Shown here: piece by piece, positions 10,488-20,845 of the stretch
Layout: the number at the start of each line of letters is the position of its first letter
Position numbering within the stretch: position 1 is the first letter of the stretch
Origin: Paracoccaceae bacterium
Lineage (GTDB): Bacteria > Pseudomonadota > Alphaproteobacteria > Rhodobacterales > Rhodobacteraceae
DNA length: 64,000 bases
NCBI GenBank assembly: GCA_007128135.1
Contig: SKYA01000068.1
Location: 1-64,000, forward strand
Direction of reading: 5' to 3'
Notes under the pieces: generated by a model
The model's database searches: none
Told to the model about the DNA's origin: nothing
The model's input: only the letters and a program-made list of their open reading frames with translations
Program-made: the position numbers and the translations under genes

Positions 10488-11165
10488 ATGCGTTTCTTTC
10501 ATGCGATTCTTGCTGTGGCATGCCTGCTGGCGGCCCCGGCCCACGCTTTTGATGTGCGTCAGATTCTTGAGTCATCCGGCATCCTGAATGCCGGGATGAA
10601 TGCGGCATTCGACCAGAATCGCAGCAGCCCTGCGCAGCTTTATTTCGATTTCCTTCTACCTGAAGACAGCGATGCACTGCGTGTGATCGTTCAGCCGGGC
10701 GATGCCCCGTCCTATATGACGATCTTTCTTGGCCAGCCGGACGGCGCGCTGGTGGAAACAGTCGCATTCCTGAATATTCCCGTGCCCGAAGTCGAGACCG
10801 AACAGCGCCTTGGCGGTCTCGCGCGGGCGATGCGGGATACGTTCTTTCCAATGCTCACCCAACAGCATGCAGAACCGAGTGTGATGCGGATTTCCGAGGC
10901 CACGCTGGGTCCCTACCCGGGGGTCGAACTGCTGGGGCGCTATCAAGAGGGTGGCGAGACCGGGCGCGGGCTGATCTATGTGCGCATGCTGGGCGTCCTG
11001 CCTCCCTCAGGCGAGAATACGTTGCTGCTCTATTCCCTGATGAACGCGGGTATCCTGCAACCGGAAACGACCTGGGATCTGACGAACGGGTTCGGCGGCC
11101 ATATCGCGCGCAGCCTGCAATTTGTTGCGTGGCGCGATGCAAATGGTGACATGGTTCCCTTCTGA
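10488..11165 (+). CDS. Secreted protein of unknown function
   Basis: MRFFHAILAVACLLAAPAHAFDVRQILESSG...: signal peptide; RBS AGGAGG upstream. Confidence 0.75.
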   Translation: MRFFHAILAVACLLAAPAHAFDVRQILESSGILNAGMNAAFDQNRSSPAQLYFDFLLPEDSDALRVIVQPGDAPSYMTIFLGQPDGALVETVAFLNIPVPEVETEQRLGGLARAMRDTFFPMLTQQHAEPSVMRISEATLGPYPGVELLGRYQEGGETGRGLIYVRMLGVLPPSGENTLLLYSLMNAGILQPETTWDLTNGFGGHIARSLQFVAWRDANGDMVPF

Positions 11166-11175
11166 CCCGCTTATG

Positions 11176-11202
11176 AAAAACCCCCGGCGCGCGCGCCGGG
11201 GG
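11176..11202 (-). terminator. Intrinsic terminator for the minus-strand BMP transporter operon (possibly bidirectional)
   Basis: 22-bp palindrome CCCCCGGCGCGCGCGCCGGGGG with AAAAA on its + left side, i.e. a T tract on the minus strand. Confidence 0.75.
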
Positions 11203-11230
11203 ACAGGATAGCACATGGTTTCAGTCTAGA

Positions 11231-12295
11231 TCAGTTCGGCAGTTCCGCCGTGATCCCTTCGACATAGAAGTTCATCGTTGCCAGATCGACATCAGGGGCC
11301 ACTTCGCCATCGGCCAGCCAGGGCGTGCCGTCCTGCTTGTTGATCGGGCCGGTGAAGGGATGATATTCACCCGCCGCGATGGCCGCGACAAGCGCATCGG
11401 CTTCTGCCTGAAGCTCTGCCGGCATACGGTCATTCCAGGGCGCCATCTCGATGATGCCGTCGGCAAAACCCAGCCATGAATTCTGCGCCTCCCAGGTGCC
11501 ATCCATCACCGCCTGCACGCGGCTGATGTAATAGGGGGCCCAGCGGTCCACGATGGCCGTCAGATGCGCATTCGGGCCGAATTCGACCATGTCGCTGGCC
11601 TGTCCGAAGGCCATCACGCCTGCATCCTCGGCCACGCGGATGGCCGCCGTGGAATCGGTGTGCTGCATGATCACATCCGCGCCCTGCTCGATCAGGGTTT
11701 CAGCCGCGTCCGCCTCGAGCGCCGGGTCGAACCAGGAATAGGTCCAGATGATGCGGAAACTCACATCGGGGTTGACCGCCTTGGCGTGCAGATAGGCCGA
11801 ATTGATGCCCGAAACCACCGCCGGGATCGGATAGGAGGCGATGTAGCCGATCGTGTTGGTTTCGGTCATCTTGCCCGCGATATGGCCCAGAACCGCCCGA
11901 CCCTCATAGAAGCGCGCATCATAGAGCGAGATATTGGGGTGATCCTGAATATACCCGGTCGCATGCTGGAACGCGACATTCGGGAAACGGCCCGCGACGG
12001 CATTCACATCCGGCCCATAGCCGAAAGAGGCCGCAAAGATCATATCCATGCCCGAGATCGCCATCTGCGTCATGACGCGCTCGGCATCCGCACCGTAATC
12101 GACATTCTCGACGATGGTGGTTTCGACGGCATCACCGAAATGCTCCACCATTTCCCGGCGAGCGCGGTCATGTCCGGCGGTCCAGCCGAAATCGCCCACA
12201 GGGCCGATATAGATGAAGCCGACCTTGGTTGTATCGGCAAGCACCGGTGTGGCGAGCGCAGCGCTCAGCACAGCGGCCGTCAGCAGTTTCTTCAT
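11231..12295 (-). CDS. BMP-family ABC transporter substrate-binding protein
   Basis: MKKLLTAAVLSAALATPVLADTTKVGFIYIGPVGDFGWTAGHDRARREM...; signal peptide; followed by permease and ATPase genes. Confidence 0.92.
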   Translation of the reverse strand: MKKLLTAAVLSAALATPVLADTTKVGFIYIGPVGDFGWTAGHDRARREMVEHFGDAVETTIVENVDYGADAERVMTQMAISGMDMIFAASFGYGPDVNAVAGRFPNVAFQHATGYIQDHPNISLYDARFYEGRAVLGHIAGKMTETNTIGYIASYPIPAVVSGINSAYLHAKAVNPDVSFRIIWTYSWFDPALEADAAETLIEQGADVIMQHTDSTAAIRVAEDAGVMAFGQASDMVEFGPNAHLTAIVDRWAPYYISRVQAVMDGTWEAQNSWLGFADGIIEMAPWNDRMPAELQAEADALVAAIAAGEYHPFTGPINKQDGTPWLADGEVAPDVDLATMNFYVEGITAELPN

Positions 12296-12326
12296 TTTGG
12301 GTTCTCCCTGTTGGCAGCGTGAAGCC

Positions 12327-13256
12327 TCAACTCGAGGCATGGAAAGGACGATTCAGCGAGCCAGGCGCATCGAGCGAGCGCCCCTTGCCCGACGAGATGA
12401 TCACAAGCACCAGTATCGTTATCAGGTAGGGCGACATTGACAAGTACTCGACCGGGATGCGGACGCCCGCGGCCTGCAGATTGAGTTGCAGGACAACGAC
12501 ACCGCCAAAGAGATAAGCACCCGCAAGTGCACGCCATGGACGCCAGCTTGCAAAGACGACCAACGCCAGCGCAATCCAGCCTGCGCCCACAGTCATGCCC
12601 TCGGTCCATTGCGGCACCCGGATCAGCGACAGATAGGCACCACCCAGCCCCGCACAGGCCCCTCCGAACATGATCGCCAGCACCCGCACGCGCTTGACGT
12701 GATACCCCAGCGCATGGGCCGCGTCATGGTTCTCGCCCACCGCGCGCAGGATCATGCCTGCGCGGCTGTATTTCAGGAACCACCAGACCGCGGCCACCAG
12801 TACGATGCTCAGATAGACCACGATGTCATGCGTGAACAGCGCCCGGCCCAGAAAGGGAATGTCCGACAGCGGACCGAGGTCCAGCTTGGGCGTGCGCGGG
12901 GGTGTTATGCCGACATAACGCTGCCCCAGGAGCGCTGTCAGCCCAAGCCCGAACAATGTCAGCGCCAGCCCCGAAGCAACCTGATTGGTCATCAGCGCCT
13001 GTGTCAAAAGCGCGAACAGCAGCGCGAGCGCCATGCCACCAAGTGCGGCACCAATGAAACCGATGAACGGGCTGCCGGTATTGACCGCGACAATGAAGCC
13101 GATGCAGGCGCCCATGATCATCATGCCCTCGACACCAAGGTTCAGCACGCCAGCCTTTTCTACGACCAGTTCGCCAATTGCGGCCAGCAGGATCGGCGTC
13201 GCCGCGACCATCAGCGCGGCCAGCAGCACCGCGGGATTGATAGAACCCAGAATCAT
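12327..13256 (-). CDS. ABC transporter permease (BMP/nucleoside type)
   Basis: Hydrophobic permease ILLAAIGELVVEKAGVLNLGVEGMMIMGA...; in operon with BMP binding protein. Confidence 0.9.
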   Translation of the reverse strand: MILGSINPAVLLAALMVAATPILLAAIGELVVEKAGVLNLGVEGMMIMGACIGFIVAVNTGSPFIGFIGAALGGMALALLFALLTQALMTNQVASGLALTLFGLGLTALLGQRYVGITPPRTPKLDLGPLSDIPFLGRALFTHDIVVYLSIVLVAAVWWFLKYSRAGMILRAVGENHDAAHALGYHVKRVRVLAIMFGGACAGLGGAYLSLIRVPQWTEGMTVGAGWIALALVVFASWRPWRALAGAYLFGGVVVLQLNLQAAGVRIPVEYLSMSPYLITILVLVIISSGKGRSLDAPGSLNRPFHASS

Positions 13257-14338
13257 GCGCGCTCTCCCTGTGTCAGACGAATGCGGTAATTGGTCTGGAA
13301 ATCGAGCGCGAGCAGGAAGAACAGCAGCATCCCCTGAAAGACCTGGATCGCCGCACCCGGGATCTGCAACATCATCTGGCTGAGTTCGCCCCCGATATAG
13401 GTCAGCCCCAGCAAAAGCCCCGCCAGCACGATCCCGACAGGGTTGAGCCGACCCAGAAAGGCCACGATGATCGCGGTGAACCCGTAGCCAGAGGCAAACT
13501 CGATCCGCACCTGACCGCCGGGACCCGAGACCTCGAACATCCCCGCAAGCCCCGCCAGCGCACCCGAGATGCCCAGACAGATCACCACCAGCCGCGCGGG
13601 CGAGACCCCGCCGAAACGCGCCGCGCGGGGGGCCTGCCCGGCAAGCTGGACATGAAAGCCCAGCATGTGCCGCGTCATCATCACATAGGCCAGGATGACC
13701 GCGACCAGCGCCGCGACCACGCCCCAGTGGATGCCGGTATTGGCAAACAGTTCGGCATTATGTGCGGCCTCGTAGCGGCGCAGGTCACGCGAGCCGGGAA
13801 AGCCCGGAATGTCAGGGTTGCGCATCAGGCCCAGCGCCATCGCAGCGAGGATGCGTTCGGCCACATAGACCAGCAGCAACGACACGAGAATTTCATTGGT
13901 ATTGAACCGGGTTTTCAGGATTGCCGGGATCATCGCCCAGAGAAACCCGCCAAAGGCTCCCGCAATCACCATCAGAGGAAAGATATACCACCCCGGTTGC
14001 GGGAAGAAGGCCAGCGCCACCCCGGCGCCGAACAGTGCGCCCATGATATACTGTCCCTCTGCCCCGATATTCCAGATACCGGCCTTGAAGCCGATCGCCA
14101 GCCCGACCGCGATCAGGATCAGCGGCGCGGACTTGATCAGCAGTTGCGGGCGGGAGTAGCTGCCGAAGGTCTCGGAAAAGATCGGATCGAAGAAGATCAG
14201 CCGGATCGCCACGACCGGGTCTTTCCCAAGAGCCGCAAACATGATCCCGCCCGCCAGCATGGTCAGCGCCACGGCCAGAAACGGGTTCGCAATGCCCCAG
14301 AATTTCGACGGCTCCTTGCGTTTCTCCAGCCGGATCAT
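13253..14338 (-). CDS. ABC transporter permease (BMP/nucleoside type)
   Basis: LAIGFKAGIWNIGAEGQYIMGALFGAG...; 4-bp overlaps with both neighbours. Confidence 0.9.
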   Translation of the reverse strand: MIRLEKRKEPSKFWGIANPFLAVALTMLAGGIMFAALGKDPVVAIRLIFFDPIFSETFGSYSRPQLLIKSAPLILIAVGLAIGFKAGIWNIGAEGQYIMGALFGAGVALAFFPQPGWYIFPLMVIAGAFGGFLWAMIPAILKTRFNTNEILVSLLLVYVAERILAAMALGLMRNPDIPGFPGSRDLRRYEAAHNAELFANTGIHWGVVAALVAVILAYVMMTRHMLGFHVQLAGQAPRAARFGGVSPARLVVICLGISGALAGLAGMFEVSGPGGQVRIEFASGYGFTAIIVAFLGRLNPVGIVLAGLLLGLTYIGGELSQMMLQIPGAAIQVFQGMLLFFLLALDFQTNYRIRLTQGERA

Positions 14339-15861
14339 TGTGCTGCCTCATGTGCCACATGCATGTCGTGCGCACCCCCCATCATCAGCCCGATCTCCTC
14401 GACATTCAGCCCTTTTGCAGGACGCACGGGGGTCAATCTGCCCTCGTTCAGCGCGGCGAAACTGTCCGCGACCTCCAGTAGCTCGTCCAGGTCCTGACTG
14501 ATCACCAGCACGGCCGCCCCCTTGCCTGCCAGATCGAGCAGCGCCTGGCGGATGGTGGCGGCGGCCGCCGCATCCACCCCCCATGTGGGCTGGTTGACGA
14601 TGATCACGTCCGGATCGAGCTCGATCTCGCGCCCGATGACGAATTTCTGCAGGTTGCCGCCCGACAGCGCACGCGCCAGAACATGCGGCCCCGGCGTGCG
14701 CACGTCAAAGCGGGTGATGACCTCGCGGGCGAATGCTTCGGTCTTGCCCCAGTCAATGAACCCGCCGCGTTCCAGCCGCTTGCGTCGCGACGCCGAAAGC
14801 AGCGCATTTTCGGTCAGGCTCATGTCGGGCGCCGCCGCGTGTCCCAGCCGTTCCTCGGGCGCGGCCACCAGCCCCATCGCGCGGCGGCCATTGGGGCCAA
14901 GATGCCCGACCGGATCACCCTTCAGCCGCACCTGCGGCGAGGGCGCGCGCAACTCGCCCGAGAGCATCAGCAACAACTCGTCCTGACCGTTGCCGGCAAC
15001 CCCGGCAATGCCCAGCACCTCGCCCGCGCGCAACTGGAAGGAAATATCCTTCAGCGAGGTGCCGAAAGGGTTGTTCGATTTCAGCGAGAGTTTCTCGACC
15101 TCCAGCACCACCTCGCCGAAGGGGCGCTCGGGGCGTTCGGGCGGGGTCAGCAACTGGCCCACCATCAGCTCCGCCAGTTCGCGCGCGGATTTCTCGCGCG
15201 GATCGCAGGTCGCGACCTTGCGGCCTCCGCGCAGGATCGTGGCCTCGTCGCAGAGCGCACGGATTTCTTCCAGCTTGTGCGAGATATACAGGATCGCCGT
15301 GCCTTCACCCGACAATTGGCGCAGCGTGCGGAACAGGATTTCCACCTCCTGCGGGGTCAGAACCGATGTGGGTTCGTCCATGATCAGCAGCTTCGGGTCC
15401 TGCAGCAGGCAGCGGACGATCTCGACCCGCTGCCGCTCGCCTGCCGACAATTCGCCCACCAGCCGCGACGGGTCCAGCGGCAGACCGTATTCCTCGGACA
15501 CAGTGCGGATGCGTGCGGCCAGATCGCGCAGGGGGGGCGGGTTTTCCATGCCCAGCGCCACATTCTCGGCCACGTCCAGCGCATCAAACAAGCTGAAATG
15601 CTGGAACACCATCGCCACGCCATTGCGCCGCGCCTCGGAGGGTTGCGAGGGCGCATAGGCCGCGCCGCGTAGGGTCATCGCACCCGCATCAGGGCGCACC
15701 AGACCATAGATCATCTTGACCAGCGTGGATTTGCCAGCGCCATTCTCGCCCAGAAGCGCATGCATCTGGCCTTCGCCTATCTCGAAGGAAATATCATCAT
15801 TGGCCCGGACACCGGGATAGGATTTGCTCAGCCCCTCAAGGCGCAGCAAGGTCTTGCGCAT
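14335..15861 (-). CDS. ABC transporter ATP-binding protein (two ABC domains, BMP/nucleoside type)
   Basis: Walker A LLGENGAGKSTLVKMIYG, ABC signature LSAGERQRVEIVRCLLQDPKLLIMDEPTSVLTPQE, second half LSGGNLQKFVIGREIELDPDVIIVNQPTWGVDAAA. Confidence 0.93.
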   Translation of the reverse strand: MRKTLLRLEGLSKSYPGVRANDDISFEIGEGQMHALLGENGAGKSTLVKMIYGLVRPDAGAMTLRGAAYAPSQPSEARRNGVAMVFQHFSLFDALDVAENVALGMENPPPLRDLAARIRTVSEEYGLPLDPSRLVGELSAGERQRVEIVRCLLQDPKLLIMDEPTSVLTPQEVEILFRTLRQLSGEGTAILYISHKLEEIRALCDEATILRGGRKVATCDPREKSARELAELMVGQLLTPPERPERPFGEVVLEVEKLSLKSNNPFGTSLKDISFQLRAGEVLGIAGVAGNGQDELLLMLSGELRAPSPQVRLKGDPVGHLGPNGRRAMGLVAAPEERLGHAAAPDMSLTENALLSASRRKRLERGGFIDWGKTEAFAREVITRFDVRTPGPHVLARALSGGNLQKFVIGREIELDPDVIIVNQPTWGVDAAAAATIRQALLDLAGKGAAVLVISQDLDELLEVADSFAALNEGRLTPVRPAKGLNVEEIGLMMGGAHDMHVAHEAAQ

Positions 15862-16004
15862 GGTCCCTGTCTCCCTGTTCCATCCGTCGTTCATCGCGTC
15901 AGATCGGGCCTGTCCGAGCAAAGCGCCGCAGGCATCACAAGACAAGGAAAAACTCGCGCCGTCGCATTGAGACTGATTCAATGCCTCATTGATAATCAGC
16001 GCGT

Positions 16005-17087
16005 CTAGAGGTTCCGGACGGACTGACCGGCCCCCAGAAATGCCCCGAACAAGGCAAGTACGCGCTGCGTGGTCGTGGCCGGTGCCTGGGTCGCCATGAC
16101 GATATCGCCGTCCTGCAACGCGAACTCATCAGCGCTGAACATGCCTCCGGCCCGGGTCAGGTCGAAGCTGAATACGACCCGCGCGGCAGACGGGCCATGC
16201 CCAACCAAGGCCGCGCGATACCGGCGCAGGACAAGTATCCCGCGCGGATCGGCGCGCAGATCGGCCATGCCCCCCATCATCGACAGGGCACGCAGGGCAC
16301 TCACCCTGTCGTCATCGAAGCCGATCACCTCCTCGCGCTGCGCCGCGCCCAGCGCGATGAAACTGCGCGGGTCGGACTCGATCAGCACCCGGTCCCTTCC
16401 CTGCAGCGCCGCGTCATGCGAGGGATGCGCCATCACATGGCGCAACGAGCGCCGGTAGACATGCCCCCCGCGCGTGATCTGCACCTGCGGGTTGCGCAGG
16501 CTTGTGCTGACCCCGCCAGCCGCTGAGATCAGGCTCGACAGCGCCAGATTCCGCTCGGTCAGCGGATAGCTCCCCGGATTGGCAACACCGCCCACCATAT
16601 CGACCGAATTGCGCCGTCCCTGACTGATCGACAGTTGCACCTGCGCCGAAGGCGTGATCCGGGTCAACTGGTCCTGCAACCGGTCGCGCGCGCCCTCGGC
16701 GGTCAGTCCGGCCACATGAACCGTGTTGATATAGGGCAGCGTCACGTTGCCCGCGCTGGTCACAGTGACATTGCTGATATCGGAAAACCTCTCGCCATCG
16801 GCCGTGATTAGCGAGTTCTCCTCGGAGTCCCAGATGCGCAGCGTCAGCACATCCCCGGGCGCCAGCCGTTGATCCTGCAACCGCCCGCCGGCCGATGGCC
16901 AGCCCGTGCGTACAGGCTGCGCGGAATGGCCCCAGCTCTCATAAAGCGGCAGGCGTTCGCGCGTGACCAGTTCCAGCGCGAAGTCGGCGTCCTGCGCGTC
17001 AGCCCCTGCAATGACCTCGCCGCGCGTGGGCGCGCCGCGCGGCACAGCGCATCCGGCAAGGGCAAGCATGCCTGCCCCCAACAGCAT
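16005..17087 (-). CDS. Wza-like polysaccharide biosynthesis/export lipoprotein (SLBB)
   Basis: Lipobox-type N-terminus MLLGAGMLALAGC, then DVLTLRIWDSEENSLI...VTVTSAGNVTLPYINTVHVAGLTAEGARDRLQDQL...GGVANPGSYPLTERNLALSSLISAAGG. Start codon uncertain. Confidence 0.82.
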   Translation of the reverse strand: MLLGAGMLALAGCAVPRGAPTRGEVIAGADAQDADFALELVTRERLPLYESWGHSAQPVRTGWPSAGGRLQDQRLAPGDVLTLRIWDSEENSLITADGERFSDISNVTVTSAGNVTLPYINTVHVAGLTAEGARDRLQDQLTRITPSAQVQLSISQGRRNSVDMVGGVANPGSYPLTERNLALSSLISAAGGVSTSLRNPQVQITRGGHVYRRSLRHVMAHPSHDAALQGRDRVLIESDPRSFIALGAAQREEVIGFDDDRVSALRALSMMGGMADLRADPRGILVLRRYRAALVGHGPSAARVVFSFDLTRAGGMFSADEFALQDGDIVMATQAPATTTQRVLALFGAFLGAGQSVRNL

Positions 17088-17305
17088 GTTCCGTCTCGAA
17101 ATAAGAACGTCCAAATCCCCGCCCCGGCAGCAAGCATCCCCGATAACTCCCTGCTTTTGCGTTCTATTGCCGTCAAGGTCAACCGATTGTGAAGACGGCG
17201 GCACAAACCGCCGCGATCCGTGACATAACTGTCCGGGCGACAGTAGCTGCGTCACCGGCGCAGTTTCCCCTTTCCTGCCCCGAGCGCAGATTTTAGACTG
17301 GGCAA

Positions 17306-20300
17306 ATGACTGACATGCCCCGCTTCATCCACCTGCGCACACATAGCGAATATTCCCTTCTCGAGGGCGCGCTGCCGCTCAAGAAGCTGGTCAGGACCTG
17401 TGCGGAAAAGGGTTATCCAGCCATTGCCGTGACCGATTCGGACAACATGTTCTGCGCGCTGGAGTTTTCTGTGCTCGCGTCGGGTCTTGGTGTGCAGCCC
17501 ATCCTTGGTTGCCAGATTTCGCTCGCCTATGACCCGGCCGCACCGGGGGAAAAGCTACGTCAGCCCGCACCCGTCGTGCTGCTGGTGCAGTCCGAGATCG
17601 GCTACCAGAACCTGATGGCGCTGAATTCCTGCCTCTACCTGCTCAGGGACCGCCCGGTTCCGCAAGTCACCATCGAGGAACTCGCCCGTCATTCCGGGGG
17701 GCTGATCTGCCTGTCGGGCGGAGCCGAAGGGCCAGTGGGTCGGTTGATCCGGACCAACCAGATGTCACGCGCGCACGCCCTGATGGAGCAACTCGCAAGC
17801 ATCTATCCCGACCGCCTCTATGTCGAATTGCAGCGCCATGCCGATGCAGGAGGCCAGATGATGGAGGCCGAGCGCCTGACCGAGCGCGCGTTCGTCGAGA
17901 TGGCTCATGACATGGGCCTGCCGCTCGTGGCCACCAATGACGCCTATTTCCCCGATGCCGAAATGTATGAGGCCCATGACGCGCTGCTGTGTATCAAGGA
18001 AGGCACCTATGTCGATCAGTCCGCCCCCCGCCGGCGACTGACCCCCCAGCATTACCTGAAATCGCCCGAGGAAATGGCCGCGCTCTTTGCCGACCTGCCC
18101 GAGGCGCTGGAAAACACCGTCGAGATTGCACGCCGCTGCGCCTGCAAGGCCGAGAAGCGCCCGCCGATCCTGCCGCGGTTTGCCGAGGATGAGGTGCAGG
18201 AACTGCGCCGCCAGGCGAAAGAGGGGCTCAAGGCGCGCCTCGCGGTCATCCCCCATGCCGCACCGGTCGAGTCGTATGAGAAACGGCTGGACTTCGAACT
18301 GGGCATCATCGAGGGCATGGGCTTTCCCGGCTATTTCCTGATCGTGGCCGATTTCATCAAATGGGCCAAGGAACAGGATATTCCTGTGGGTCCCGGTCGG
18401 GGTTCGGGCGCGGGCAGCCTCGTGGCCTATGCGCTGACCATCACCGACCTTGACCCGCTGCGCTACAACCTCCTGTTCGAGCGGTTCCTGAACCCCGAGC
18501 GCGTGTCAATGCCCGATTTCGACATCGATTTCTGCATGGACCGCCGCGAGGATGTCATTCGCTATACGCAAGAGAAATATGGCCATGACAAGGTCGGCCA
18601 GATCATTACCTTCGGCGCGCTGCTGTCGAAAGCCGCCGTGCGCGATGTGGGGCGCGTGCTGCAGCTTCCCTATGGCCAGGTGGACAAGCTCTCCAAGCTG
18701 ATTCCGGTCGAGGGGGTGAAACCTGTCAGTGTGGAAAAGGCGCTCGCCGACGAGCCCCGCCTGCGCGAGGCTGCAAGGACCGAAGAGGTCGTGGACCGCC
18801 TGCTGACCCATGCCTCGCGGCTCGAGGGGCTGCTGCGCAATGCCTCGACCCACGCCGCCGGGGTCGTGATCGGCGACCGCCCGCTCGACCAGTTGGTGCC
18901 GCTTTATCGCGACCCGCGCTCGGACATGCCCGCGACACAGTTCAACATGAAATGGGTCGAAGCGGCCGGGCTGGTGAAATTCGACTTTCTGGGGCTCAAG
19001 ACCCTCACGGTCATCCAGAACGCGGTCGATCTGCTCAAGCGCCGCGGCGTCGAGATCGACATCAGTGCCATCCCGCTCGACGACGAGGCAACCTACAGGC
19101 TCTACGCCTCTGCGCGCACGGTGGCCGTGTTCCAGGTAGAAAGCTCGGGCATGATGGATGCGCTGCGGCGCATGAAACCCACCTGCATCGAGGATATCGT
19201 GGCGCTTGTGGCACTTTATCGCCCCGGCCCGATGGAGAATATTCCCACCTATTGCGAGGTGAAGAACGGGCTCAGGCCGCTGGAATCGATCCACCCCTCG
19301 ATCGACCATATCCTCGAGGAAACGCAGGGCATCATCGTCTATCAGGAACAGGTGATGCAGATCGCGCAGGTCATGGCCGGCTACTCGCTCGGACAGGCAG
19401 ACCTGCTACGCCGGGCGATGGGCAAGAAGATCGCCGAGGAGATGGCGAAGGAGCGCCCGAAATTCGTGAAAGGGGCCATCGCAAACGGTGTCGAGGAAAA
19501 GAAGGCGGGCGAAGTCTTCGACCTGCTGGAGAAATTCGCCAATTACGGCTTCAACAAGTCGCACGCGGCGGCCTATGCCGTGGTCAGCTACCAGACGGCC
19601 TGGCTGAAGGCCAACCACCCGGTAGAGTTCATGGCAGGGGTGATGAATTGCGACCTGCACCTGACCGACAAGCTTGCCATCTACAAGCGCGAGGTTGACC
19701 GGATGGCGATTGCCGTCATCCCGCCCTGCGTCAACCGCTCGCGCGCGCGCTTCGATGTCGCTGACGGAGCGCTGGTCTATGCGCTGGGCGCACTCAAGAA
19801 TGTGGGCGTGGACGCGATGCGCCTGATCGTGGACGGGCGCGGCGAGCGGCCCTTCACCACACTCTTCGACCTCGCAAGGCGGGTCGATCTCAAGCGCGTC
19901 GGCAAGCGACCACTCGAGATGCTGGCCCGCGCCGGTGCCTTTGACCTGCTCGACCGCAACCGCAGACGCGTCTTCGACAGTCTCGATGCACTGGTCGGCT
20001 ACTCCGCGGCGGTCCATGAGGCCCGTGCCTCGAATCAGGTCTCGCTCTTCGGTGAGGCGGGCGAGGACATCCCCGAGCCGCGCCTTGCCCCGGTCGAGGA
20101 CTGGCTGCCCACCGAACGGCTGGCGCAGGAGCATCAGGCCGTGGGCTTCTACCTCTCCGGCCACCCGCTCGACGATTACGCGGGGCCGCTGAAACGCAAA
20201 CAGGTGCTGACACTGGCCGAGGTCGAGAAGAAGGCCGCGCAGGGAGCCTTCATCGCCAGGATCGCAGGCGCGGTATCGGGACGGCAGGAACGCAAATCCG

Positions 20301-20749
20301 CGCGCGGCAACCGCTTCGCCTTCGTGCAACTCTCCGACCCGACCGGGCTTTACGAGGTGACAGTCTTCTCGGACACGCTCGAGGCCGCGCGGCAATTTCT
20401 GGAACCGGGACGGAACGTGGTGCTGACCGTCGAGGCAACGATGGAGGCCGAGACGCTGAAACTCCTTGCACGCAGTGCTCAGCCGGTCGATTCCGTCATT
20501 GCCGACGCTGGCGCTGCCGGGCTGCGCGTGCATGTCGAGGATGAACGCACGATTTCTTCGGTCGCAGCACTTCTCGACCGCTTCCAGCAGGGACCCGCGC
20601 GGGCGCGCGGGCCACTGTGGTTCTGTGTGACCGACCGCGAGAGCGGGCAGGAATACGACATAGAAACCGGCGCGGAATTCACCATCACGCCCCAGATCCG
20701 GGGCGCTGTCAAATCGCTCGAGGGCGTGGTGATGGTCGAGGAGATGTGA
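17306..20749 (+). CDS. dnaE: DNA polymerase III subunit alpha
   Basis: PHP domain FIHLRTHSEYSLLEGALPLKKL; catalytic MPDFDIDFCMDRREDVI; 1147 aa. Confidence 0.97.
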   Translation: MTDMPRFIHLRTHSEYSLLEGALPLKKLVRTCAEKGYPAIAVTDSDNMFCALEFSVLASGLGVQPILGCQISLAYDPAAPGEKLRQPAPVVLLVQSEIGYQNLMALNSCLYLLRDRPVPQVTIEELARHSGGLICLSGGAEGPVGRLIRTNQMSRAHALMEQLASIYPDRLYVELQRHADAGGQMMEAERLTERAFVEMAHDMGLPLVATNDAYFPDAEMYEAHDALLCIKEGTYVDQSAPRRRLTPQHYLKSPEEMAALFADLPEALENTVEIARRCACKAEKRPPILPRFAEDEVQELRRQAKEGLKARLAVIPHAAPVESYEKRLDFELGIIEGMGFPGYFLIVADFIKWAKEQDIPVGPGRGSGAGSLVAYALTITDLDPLRYNLLFERFLNPERVSMPDFDIDFCMDRREDVIRYTQEKYGHDKVGQIITFGALLSKAAVRDVGRVLQLPYGQVDKLSKLIPVEGVKPVSVEKALADEPRLREAARTEEVVDRLLTHASRLEGLLRNASTHAAGVVIGDRPLDQLVPLYRDPRSDMPATQFNMKWVEAAGLVKFDFLGLKTLTVIQNAVDLLKRRGVEIDISAIPLDDEATYRLYASARTVAVFQVESSGMMDALRRMKPTCIEDIVALVALYRPGPMENIPTYCEVKNGLRPLESIHPSIDHILEETQGIIVYQEQVMQIAQVMAGYSLGQADLLRRAMGKKIAEEMAKERPKFVKGAIANGVEEKKAGEVFDLLEKFANYGFNKSHAAAYAVVSYQTAWLKANHPVEFMAGVMNCDLHLTDKLAIYKREVDRMAIAVIPPCVNRSRARFDVADGALVYALGALKNVGVDAMRLIVDGRGERPFTTLFDLARRVDLKRVGKRPLEMLARAGAFDLLDRNRRRVFDSLDALVGYSAAVHEARASNQVSLFGEAGEDIPEPRLAPVEDWLPTERLAQEHQAVGFYLSGHPLDDYAGPLKRKQVLTLAEVEKKAAQGAFIARIAGAVSGRQERKSARGNRFAFVQLSDPTGLYEVTVFSDTLEAARQFLEPGRNVVLTVEATMEAETLKLLARSAQPVDSVIADAGAAGLRVHVEDERTISSVAALLDRFQQGPARARGPLWFCVTDRESGQEYDIETGAEFTITPQIRGAVKSLEGVVMVEEM

Positions 20750-20790
20750 GCACGCGCGGGACTGCCCGCCGTGATGGCCCGGCCATCCGG

Positions 20791-20815
20791 CTGCCTTTGG
20801 CGCAAACAAAGGCAG
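20791..20815. terminator. Hairpin between convergent dnaE and the malyl-CoA lyase gene
   Basis: CTGCCTTTG-GCGCAAA-CAAAGGCAG; no long T tract. Confidence 0.4.
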
Positions 20816-20845
20816 ATCAAGTGTTCTCTCCCTTGGGCAGGGAAA

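Noticed and set aside
19406-20809. 467-aa minus-strand ORF
   Set aside because: Antisense to dnaE; no recognisable domain.
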